A stretch of 21,178 nt of DNA, taken from positions 1-21,178 of the forward strand of contig CALKWH010000236.1 in NCBI GenBank assembly GCA_938004375.1, given 5' to 3'. Below are positions 15,632 to 21,178 of this stretch, in pieces. The DNA comes from an uncultured Pseudomonadota bacterium (GTDB lineage: Bacteria; Myxococcota_A; Polyangia; HGW-17). The notes beneath the pieces were generated by a model. It saw only the letters and a program-made list of their open reading frames with translations. It was not told the origin of the DNA and searched no databases. Positions within the stretch are counted from its first letter, which is position 1; each line of letters begins with the position of its first letter. The translations under genes were made by a program, and so were the position numbers.

Positions 15632-16103
15632 TCCCAGAGCCCGCCGCCAGCGCGGCATGACGCTCCTCGAGGTCATGGTGGCCTTCACCATCCTCCTGAT
15701 CGGCGTGCTGACCCTCTTCAAGGTCGCCACGGTCGCCCAGAGCTCGAACGTGCGCACGCGGCAGTTCCAGAACGCGCTCACCAAGGCCCAGGACGTCCTC
15801 GAACTGACCAAGGACCTGCCCACCCAGACCCTGGCCTGCCTGGCCGGGGGCACCGTGGCCGCGGGGTGCGTCAGTTCCTGCGTGGGCGGCGGGGCCGACC
15901 CGCAGACCTGTGCCATCGCCCTGGGCACCGACGCCGCCTGGTACCAGGATACCCACGGCATGGTCTACACCCCCGTCATCACCGGCGCCCCCGGGGCCTT
16001 CTCGAACACCTACGAGGTGCAGGTCGTCATCACCTGGACCGGCGACGAGCGCCCCCCCAAGACCCACAACGTCCTGCTCAGGACAATGGTGTATCGGCCA
16101 TGA
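15609..16103 (+). CDS. pilV: PilV-type minor pilin
   Basis: The protein has 164 residues. The ATG at 15609 lies inside the end of pilY1, a 23-base overlap in another frame. A charged leader (RARRQRG) precedes a class III prepilin signal: cleavage after Gly16, then MTLLEVMVAFTILLIGVLTL with Glu21 at +5 and a hydrophobic helix. The phrase MTLLEVMVA(F/L)xILLIG is typical of PilV. The head has four Cys (CLAGGTVAAGC, SSC, TC) and ends in a short Arg/Pro tail. It is expected in the inner-membrane priming complex and at the pilus tip with PilX, PilW and FimT/FimU. Its stop codon overlaps the ATG of pilW (ATGA). Confidence 0.88.
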   Translation: MSTGRKNDPRARRQRGMTLLEVMVAFTILLIGVLTLFKVATVAQSSNVRTRQFQNALTKAQDVLELTKDLPTQTLACLAGGTVAAGCVSSCVGGGADPQTCAIALGTDAAWYQDTHGMVYTPVITGAPGAFSNTYEVQVVITWTGDERPPKTHNVLLRTMVYRP

Positions 16104-17158
16104 AACACGCACAATCCGGCTTCACACTTATTGAGATGATGGTGGCGGTCGTGATCTCGTCGGTCGTGGTCGCCGGCGCCCTGTCGGTGCAGTTCGTCTT
16201 CCACCGATCCACCAACGAGGAGGAGAGCATCGCCGACATGCAGGCCAACCTCGACGGCATCCGCTTCTTCCTGCAGAAGAGCATGCGCCAGGTGGGCGCC
16301 GGCCTGGGGGCTCAGGTCGCGTTCTACAACTGCAACGGGGGCGTCGAGACGGTGAACACCCTGGGCGTGCACAACAGCAACGTGTTCCCAGCGGTCCCCG
16401 ACATCGTCGATGGCGGCACCGACACCGATCCGGACTGGATCGAATACACCCTATCGAGCAACCTCACAGTGACCTACGTCGACGGGCAGTTCTCCCGCCA
16501 GTGGGCGGACGTCAAGGACAACACCGGCTTCTACCACAAGAACGTGCTCGGCCTCACCATCAACGGTGTCACCTGCCTGATGCGCATGACCAACACCGTA
16601 TCCAACGCCCACGGCGATCGCATCCACTTCGCCCCCGCCCACGGCGGCCCTTTCTGCATGAACCAGGTCATCACCATGGAGCAGTGCGGCCTGTTCGACA
16701 ACAAGGCGGAGACCCCCACCTCTCCAATCCCGATCATGAACCTGGGCGAGTTCCCCTTCCACGCCCTGCGGGTGGACACCACCACCCTGCCCAACCAGCC
16801 CATGCTCATGCACGGCGTGCGCATGCTCCAGGAAGACTCGTCCGGCTACACCTGGACGCCGCTCGCCATCGGCGTCGAGGATCTGCAACTGGCCTTCTCC
16901 GTGGACACTTCGGATCCCCCCGACGACCGGGGCGACATCTGGGTGAACTCGCGAGACACGCTCGCCGCCGAGGTCGGCCGTATGCGTGCGCTGCGCGTTT
17001 CCGTCGTCATCCGCACGCCCACCCAGAGCTCGCCGGTGGCCGTCGCGCGCCCCGCCTACGAGGACCGTTCCGCCGGCGCTCCCGACCGGTACAAGCGCCG
17101 CGTCATGCAGTTCATCGCCAAGATCCCGAACCGGCCGGGCAGGGGAGGGACGTTCTGA
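16100..17158 (+). CDS. pilW: PilW-type minor pilin
   Basis: The protein has 352 residues, starting at the ATG overlapping the pilV stop. A short leader MKHAQSG is cut after Gly7, giving FTLIEMMVAVVISSVVVAGAL with Glu12 at +5, a strong type IV pilin signature. The length is typical of PilW. The head contains several Cys (YNCNGG, TCLM, FCMN, EQCG), a HGDRIHFAPAHGG segment, and near the C-terminus WTPLAIGVEDLQLAFSVD, matching the GVExLQLxY strand found in PilW proteins. Its TGA overlaps the fimT ATG (TGATG), which indicates translational coupling. Confidence 0.88.
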   Translation: MKHAQSGFTLIEMMVAVVISSVVVAGALSVQFVFHRSTNEEESIADMQANLDGIRFFLQKSMRQVGAGLGAQVAFYNCNGGVETVNTLGVHNSNVFPAVPDIVDGGTDTDPDWIEYTLSSNLTVTYVDGQFSRQWADVKDNTGFYHKNVLGLTINGVTCLMRMTNTVSNAHGDRIHFAPAHGGPFCMNQVITMEQCGLFDNKAETPTSPIPIMNLGEFPFHALRVDTTTLPNQPMLMHGVRMLQEDSSGYTWTPLAIGVEDLQLAFSVDTSDPPDDRGDIWVNSRDTLAAEVGRMRALRVSVVIRTPTQSSPVAVARPAYEDRSAGAPDRYKRRVMQFIAKIPNRPGRGGTF

Positions 17159-17700
17159 TGCGCGCCCGTCATGGCTTCACCCTCGTAGAACTGATGGTCG
17201 TGCTCGTGATCATGTCCATCCTCGCCACCATCGCGCTGATCAGCATGAACGCGCGGGCCAAGGAGGACGACATGCGCCAGACCGTGGTGCAGTTCATCTC
17301 CATGGCCAAGGAGGCCCGGCGCACGGCCATCTCCCTGCGCCGCCGCGTCACCTTCGAGTTCACGCAGACCTCGTTCCGCTGGTGCACGGTGGACTGCACC
17401 GTCGCCAACACCCCCACGACCCCGCAGAGCCGCGTCTTCAACGCCCGCCGGGTGAAGGTCCTGCGCTACACCCGCGCCTCGGTCATCGCCGGCATCCCGG
17501 CCGACACCTTCACCGCCGTGGCCGCGGGCGTGATCCACCGCTTCTACTTCGAGCCAGACGGCACCATGATCGGCTACACCGACGACACCCTGCCCCGGGG
17601 CCTCACGCTCTACTTCCAGCACGATTTGTCCGCCACCCTCCGGGTGCGCGTCCCGATCCTGCCCCTGGTGGGCACCGCCTCGGTCATCAACTCCTGGTAA
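17158..17700 (+). CDS. fimT: FimT/GspH-type minor pseudopilin
   Basis: The protein has 180 residues with start overlapping the pilW stop by one base. Leader MRARHG is followed by FTLVELMVVLVIMSILATIAL, with cleavage after Gly6 and Glu11 at +5. The helix continues to an Arg-rich region (SMAKEARRTAISLRRRVTF), typical of the GspH/FimT family, whose head begins with a long strand-rich domain. Two Cys lie close together (WCTVDC). It is the last gene of the pilus tip operon. The family alternatives FimU and FimT cannot be separated from sequence alone. I see no clear terminator in the 95 bases that follow. Confidence 0.83.
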   Translation: MRARHGFTLVELMVVLVIMSILATIALISMNARAKEDDMRQTVVQFISMAKEARRTAISLRRRVTFEFTQTSFRWCTVDCTVANTPTTPQSRVFNARRVKVLRYTRASVIAGIPADTFTAVAAGVIHRFYFEPDGTMIGYTDDTLPRGLTLYFQHDLSATLRVRVPILPLVGTASVINSW

Positions 17701-17726
17701 CCCGGCAAAGCCCCGCGCGGCTCAAA

Positions 17727-17744
17727 GATCCCGCAGATCCCGCA
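17727..17744 (+). repeat. Tandem 9-bp direct repeat in the intergenic region
   Basis: GATCCCGCA occurs twice head to tail (17727-17735 and 17736-17744), directly upstream of the candidate -35 at 17751. It may be a coincidence or a small operator. The 95-base gap holds only this and the candidate promoter. Confidence 0.4.
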
Positions 17745-17750
17745 GGGCTG

Positions 17751-17779
17751 TTGAGTCCCCGGCCGATTTGCGTTACCAT
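17751..17779 (+). promoter_or_regulatory. Candidate promoter of the two genes after the pilus operon
   Basis: TTGAGT (17751-17756), a 17-base spacer and TACCAT (17774-17779) each match consensus at four of six positions. The start site would fall near 17786, just ahead of the GGAG ribosome site at 17787, supporting the ATG at 17796 over the one at 17778. Confidence 0.35.
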
Positions 17780-17795
17780 GCGGGCCGGAGCAACC

Positions 17796-18473
17796 ATGCA
17801 GGCCGCGCTGATCGCCAAATGCAAGAAGAACGTCGTCATTCACCCCCGGCTGGCGTTCCAGGATCTGCCCAAGTTCGACCTGGACGCCACCCTGGCCGCG
17901 TTCCCCACGTTCCTGCCGTTCCCCGACAAGGATTATCATCAGGTCGCGGTCGTCCTCGACTGGGACCACCGGCTCCCCTCCCGCAAGGTCTTCGCCCGGG
18001 TGCTGGCCTTCCACACCGCCGAGACTTTCTCCCTGGCCCAGCGTGAAATCCAGGCCCGCCGCCTCGAAATCGCCCCCCGCAACGAGTTCCCCGAGTTCGA
18101 CGTCCACGACTTCGAGGACATCCCCGCCGACGAGAGCTACCTGCTCCATCTGAACCTGGAGGGCGAGGTCCGCAAGGTCGAGTTCGTCTCGGCGTGGAAG
18201 ACGACCTTCCAGGATCTCGAGCGCAGCCGGGTCCTGCAGATCCTGGACGGGGATTCGCAGTACCTCGAGGTGCTCTCCACCCGCAAGCAGAGCTGCGGTC
18301 CCGCCCGCGTGGTGATGTGGGTGCCCCCGTGCGTCTCCAACCAGGTCAGTTGGACCGTGGACGTCCGGGTGCTGACCTTCTGCGACGGCCCCTCCTTCTG
18401 GGGCCGCTTCTTCCTCGTGGACCCCGTGGACGGCGTCGTCCGGCACACCGGGAACTTTCACGTGAGGGCCTGA
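17796..18473 (+). CDS. Conserved-looking cytoplasmic protein of unknown function
   Basis: The protein has 225 residues. The ATG at 17796 is preferred to one six codons upstream because GGAG (17787-17790) stands five bases ahead. I recognise no family. There is no signal peptide or membrane segment, so it is probably cytoplasmic. The sequence looks like a mixed alpha/beta domain rich in beta strands: HQVAVVLDWDHRLPSRKVFARVL near the start, an acidic middle (FPEFDVHDFEDIPADES), then strands such as YLLHLNLEGEVRKVEFV, ARVVMWVPPCV, WTVDVRVLTFCDG and SFWGRFFLVDPVDG. Four Cys are scattered. It is followed 4 bases later by the SH3-like secreted protein, so the two are almost certainly cotranscribed. 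PilZ-like or carbohydrate-binding folds were considered, but no motif supports them. Confidence 0.75.
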   Translation: MQAALIAKCKKNVVIHPRLAFQDLPKFDLDATLAAFPTFLPFPDKDYHQVAVVLDWDHRLPSRKVFARVLAFHTAETFSLAQREIQARRLEIAPRNEFPEFDVHDFEDIPADESYLLHLNLEGEVRKVEFVSAWKTTFQDLERSRVLQILDGDSQYLEVLSTRKQSCGPARVVMWVPPCVSNQVSWTVDVRVLTFCDGPSFWGRFFLVDPVDGVVRHTGNFHVRA

Positions 18474-18477
18474 CGAC

Positions 18478-19566
18478 ATGCATCTTCTCTGGCTGCTCTT
18501 CCCCCTCCTGGCCACCCAGACGCCCCAGACCACCGAGATCGCGCGCCTCGAGAAGGCCGCGGCAGGCAAGCCCCTGCGGATCCTGGTCCCCACGGTCTCG
18601 TCCTATGCCAACGTGAACGCCGGCGCCGAGCTCCTCGACGCCCCCAACGGCAAGGTCCTGCTCCAGGTGCCCCGCGGGCTCCCCGCCCACGTGCTCGAGA
18701 CCCGCGGCGGCTGGCACCGGGTCGCCGTCCTGCAACCGTTCGTGCTCGAGGGCTGGGTCGCCCCCCGGGGCGCGGCCTTCCTGATCAACGCCAACACCCT
18801 GTTCTTCGGGACGGCCACCGACACCGAGGCCCGCGGCATGCTCAACCAGGGCGTGATCGTGTTCCCCGGCAAGGTCCAGGGCGAGATGACCGAGGTCGAG
18901 GTCCATCACCAGACGCCCATCCGCGTGTGGGTCCCCACCGCGCGCATCGGGGTGAAGTTCGAGACCAACTCCAGCCCGAACTACCGCTACTCCTCCCGCT
19001 GGAACCGCTACGTGTTCGAGTGCGCCCCCGGCCCGCTGTACGCTGCCAAGAACTCCAAGGTCGTCATCGCCGAGCTCCTGGACAAGGCGTTCTTCAAGAA
19101 GGAGACCGAAGGCACCGACTGGGTCGAGGTGTCGGTCGTCTCCGACTACGACATCCGCTTCAAGGCCTGGGTGCCGGCCAAGCGTCTGGGGACGCAGAGC
19201 CAGTACTATTACAATTACCAGTATTCCTTCCGGGTGGGCCAACTGCTCACCGAGAGCTGGTTCTCGGGCGGCTTCCAGTTCGCCCGCCCCGTGACCGCGC
19301 AGCTGCGGCCCGACTCCTCCGCCCACCGGATCCACCTGCGCGCGGGCACACCCATCTCGCACATCAACCGGGAGCCCAACGGCCTCTACGCCGTCTCCAT
19401 GGGCCGCCGCAACAACTACTACCGGCCCAACCTCTCCACCCTCCTCGACGCCCTCGAGGGGGTGAACACCTCGCAGTACTACGTCTCCTCGTATGATCAG
19501 ATGTGGATCATCCGCGTGTGGATGCCGCTGACGCTCCTCGACGTGACGACCGCCGCCGCGCAGTAG
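18478..19566 (+). CDS. Secreted protein with repeated SH3-like modules
   Basis: The protein has 362 residues. MHLLWLLFPLLATQT is a short signal peptide with no lipobox Cys. The mature protein carries a recurring strand ending in a W(V/M)P-type turn: LEGWVAPRG (about 92), IRVWVPTARIG (about 156), FKAWVPAKRLG (about 236) and IRVWMPLTLLD near the C-terminus. Each closes a module that begins with a variable loop, as in bacterial SH3 domains (for example VNAGAELLDAPNGKVLLQVP ... GGWHRVAVL). I count four such modules of unequal length. Tyr-rich stretches (SQYYYNYQYSF, RRNNYYRPN) lie in the third and fourth. Bacterial SH3 domains often bind peptidoglycan or other envelope ligands, so a periplasmic or surface binding role is inferred. 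It is convergent with the GH44 gene, with 15 bases between stops. Confidence 0.75.
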   Translation: MHLLWLLFPLLATQTPQTTEIARLEKAAAGKPLRILVPTVSSYANVNAGAELLDAPNGKVLLQVPRGLPAHVLETRGGWHRVAVLQPFVLEGWVAPRGAAFLINANTLFFGTATDTEARGMLNQGVIVFPGKVQGEMTEVEVHHQTPIRVWVPTARIGVKFETNSSPNYRYSSRWNRYVFECAPGPLYAAKNSKVVIAELLDKAFFKKETEGTDWVEVSVVSDYDIRFKAWVPAKRLGTQSQYYYNYQYSFRVGQLLTESWFSGGFQFARPVTAQLRPDSSAHRIHLRAGTPISHINREPNGLYAVSMGRRNNYYRPNLSTLLDALEGVNTSQYYVSSYDQMWIIRVWMPLTLLDVTTAAAQ

Positions 19567-19581
19567 GGCGACGACGCCGGT

Positions 19582-21178
19582 CTACAGCGGGGGCATCAAC
19601 ACGAGCATGGTCGCCGAGCGGGCCGGCAGCGTGATCACGCCGGCGTTGGTGACCGGCAGGGACAGGTTGGCCGCGGCCACGGGAGCCGGGGTGTCGGCGG
19701 TGAGCTGCCACACGCGCCCGAAGGCGAACTGGTGGTAGTCCCGGGCCTGCACGGCCACGGTGACGGGCACGTCGCGCTTGTTGATCAGCACCACCTGGGT
19801 CTCGTAGTCGACGCCCTCGCGCTTGGCGGCATAGGCCGAGAACGTGGCGGAGTCGGAGACCTGGACCGGGACCCCGCGGGGGCCGAAGCCTGCGCCGTTG
19901 CCGTCGAAGTCCAGGTAAAGGTCGAACGCCGCATGGATGAAGGCGTCGTCGGTAGACCCCAGGTGCCAGAGGTTGGCCGCCCACACGCCCTCGCGGCCCA
20001 GGATGCCCAGAAAGTCGGCCTGGGCGATGGCGCCGGAGATGTGCGCGCCGCCTCCGTAGTAGTACTCGCTGATGGACAGCCTCGTCCCGGGGTAGTGCTG
20101 GGCGATACGCCCGGCGAACCACGGCAGCAACATGATCGGGCCGCCGAGCACGTCGTTCGCGATCCAGGAGTCTTCGGCGTAGTCCGGGTCCCACAGGCTG
20201 CGGGGGGCCTGCATGCGGGCCTCGGCGATGGCGTCGTCGTCGTCGTCGGCCGTGATGCGCCGGCCGCCGCCGCGGGCCTCGGGGTACCAGTGCACGTCCA
20301 GGACGTCGAGGAGGCGGACGCCGTGATCGGCCTCGGCCTGGGCGAAGGTCTGGAGGAAGTAGTCGATGAAGTCGCCATTGCCGGCCGCGTCGGGAGCGCC
20401 CTGCAGGTTGATGAAGCCCGCGTACCCGTAGCCGGCGTATCCGTAGATCTCGGCCTGGGGAGCCGCCGCGCGCACGGCGGCCGCCAGGGCCACGCTCTTC
20501 TCGCCCACCTCGGCGTAGGTGGCGGGCTCGGGATGGATCTCACTGTGGGTGTCCGCCCACAGATCGGGCTCGTTGTCCAGCGAGAAGGCGATGCGCCCGG
20601 CGTCCTGGCCGAACTCGTCGAGCAGCCAGTGGACCAGCTCGTCCTGATACACGCAGGCGTCGGTGAGGTCGGGCGGATAGGCGAAGGCCGTCGGCTTCTC
20701 GGGGCAGGCGTCGACGAAGCGGTCGGAGCCCGCCTCGGAGCCGTCCCCAGCCACCGGACCGTCGGTGTCGGCGGCCACCCGCCCGGCCATCGCGAGGGTG
20801 ACCATCACCCGGGTGTCCGCTTCCGAGAGCGCCAGGCGCACCCGGGAAGCCACCGCCTCGCCCGGGGTGCTCCCGCCACCGAGATACGTGTCGTTCTGGT
20901 AGTACCAGTCGCTGCCGGCGTTGGAGGCGTTGTTCTCCCAGTTGTAGGCCGTCCAGCGGTTGCCGCCGACCCGCCAGAACGGGATGCCCGTCTTCGGCAG
21001 CGCTTCGGGACCGCCCAGGTTCATGCCATAGATCCGCGGCGAGATCGCGAACCCGGGTGCTGTCGCGTCCACGAACACCGTGATGTCGGCCGGCCCCGGA
21101 TCGCCGGGCTCGACCACCTGCTGATTGTTGACGTTGTTGACGTTGTTGACGTTGTTGACGTTGTTGACGTTGTTGACG
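19582..21178 (-). CDS. GH44 glycosidase, probable lipoprotein (N-terminus beyond right edge)
   Basis: The visible 531 residues run off the right edge. The first 20 or so are an Asn-Val repeat linker, so an upstream lipoprotein signal is expected. The catalytic domain shows GH44 landmarks: ISPRIYGMNLGG, FWRVGGNRWTAYNWENNASN, AGSDWYYQNDTY, SLDNEPDLWADTHSEIHP, LDVLDVHWYPEARGGG, and RLSISEYYYGGGAHISGAIA. The Glu of DNEP (codon 20569-20571) is the likely acid/base and the Glu of SEYY (20065-20067) the likely nucleophile; both are intact. The C-terminus is a small beta domain (VVLINKRDVPVTVAVQ ... LPARSATMLVLMPPL), as in other GH44 enzymes. GH44 members are endo-beta-1,4-glucanases or xyloglucanases acting outside the cell, which suggests plant or algal polysaccharide use. 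A GTG at 21117 could be misread as the start, but the frame continues upstream. Confidence 0.92.
   Translation of the reverse strand, partial: VNNVNNVNNVNNVNNVNNQQVVEPGDPGPADITVFVDATAPGFAISPRIYGMNLGGPEALPKTGIPFWRVGGNRWTAYNWENNASNAGSDWYYQNDTYLGGGSTPGEAVASRVRLALSEADTRVMVTLAMAGRVAADTDGPVAGDGSEAGSDRFVDACPEKPTAFAYPPDLTDACVYQDELVHWLLDEFGQDAGRIAFSLDNEPDLWADTHSEIHPEPATYAEVGEKSVALAAAVRAAAPQAEIYGYAGYGYAGFINLQGAPDAAGNGDFIDYFLQTFAQAEADHGVRLLDVLDVHWYPEARGGGRRITADDDDDAIAEARMQAPRSLWDPDYAEDSWIANDVLGGPIMLLPWFAGRIAQHYPGTRLSISEYYYGGGAHISGAIAQADFLGILGREGVWAANLWHLGSTDDAFIHAAFDLYLDFDGNGAGFGPRGVPVQVSDSATFSAYAAKREGVDYETQVVLINKRDVPVTVAVQARDYHQFAFGRVWQLTADTPAPVAAANLSLPVTNAGVITLPARSATMLVLMPPL
21124..21177 (-). repeat. 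9-bp tandem repeat encoding an Asn-Asn-Val linker
   Basis: Six units of GTTGTTGAC (plus-strand reading; the first begins with A in place of G) run to the right edge and probably beyond. On the minus strand they encode an Asn-Asn-Val repeat ahead of the GH44 domain. The units are identical at DNA level except the last-coded one, which suggests slippage-prone copy number. Confidence 0.95.

Noticed and set aside
11519..15961. A 1480-codon open frame on the minus strand opposite pilY1
   Set aside because: It lacks a signal, ribosome site and any recognisable motif, and is compositionally the Val/Gly/Asp-rich mirror expected opposite a GC-rich gene. The plus-strand PilY1 motifs are unambiguous.
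17709..17722. AGCC...GGCT hairpin as terminator of the pilus operon
   Set aside because: The stem is only four base pairs and no T run follows, so it does not meet the terminator pattern.
21124..21177. CRISPR-like or other noncoding repeat at the right edge
   Set aside because: The units are 9 bases with no spacers and are in frame with the GH44 gene as an Asn-Asn-Val linker.

Overview
The window is a GC-rich (roughly two-thirds G+C by eye), gene-dense chromosomal segment with no rRNA, tRNA, mobile element, phage gene or CRISPR array that I can see. Several features together suggest Myxococcota (former Deltaproteobacteria), probably an uncultured environmental lineage. These are secreted lipoproteins with Asn-rich linkers of the NNVNNV type behind the lipid-modified Cys, five Myxococcus-style Cys-rich repeats, a TSP3-like Asp-rich lipoprotein, and a type IVa pilus minor-pilin/PilY1 cluster carrying a TfcP-like accessory gene. 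The lineage is inferred from these features, not from a search.

Layout. 1-3364 (minus strand): three lipoprotein genes. They are a TSP3-like Ca-binding protein cut by the left edge, a 696-residue Ig-like plus Cys-rich protein, and a small protein ending in Pro/Ala/Asp/Met repeats. 3478-6989 (plus): a polytopic membrane protein of the D-x-W-W / WGG family and a 651-residue lipoprotein with five Cys-rich repeats, a cadherin-like domain and a C-terminal SUMF1 domain lacking the usual catalytic Cys pair. 7030-7464 (minus): a small lipoprotein, divergent from the next gene. 7585-10254 (plus): an EamA/DMT transporter, then eno (enolase) followed after 13 nt by crcB/fluC (fluoride channel). Eno has its own promoter, whose -35 box overlaps the transporter stop codon. 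A hairpin-rich stretch with a terminator-like stem follows crcB.

10408-17700 (plus): a six-gene type IVa pilus tip operon in the order pilX-like, TfcP-like, pilY1, pilV, pilW, fimT/gspH-like. Gaps are very short or the genes overlap. Four prepilin-like proteins and PilY1 are expected to form the priming and tip complex of the pilus. The TfcP-like protein resembles a cytochrome c whose haem-attachment motif has decayed. 17796-19566 (plus): two adjacent genes, one of unknown function and one secreted protein with repeated SH3-like modules. 19582-21178 (minus): a GH44 (endoglucanase/xyloglucanase-type) secreted glycosidase whose N-terminus, an NNV repeat linker, runs off the right edge.

The two most interesting items are the degenerate TfcP-like gene beside a PilY1 that carries two six-Cys inserts and an EF-hand-like loop, and the eno-crcB pair, which joins a fluoride-sensitive enzyme to a fluoride exporter. 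No intergenic stretch exceeds about 155 bases.
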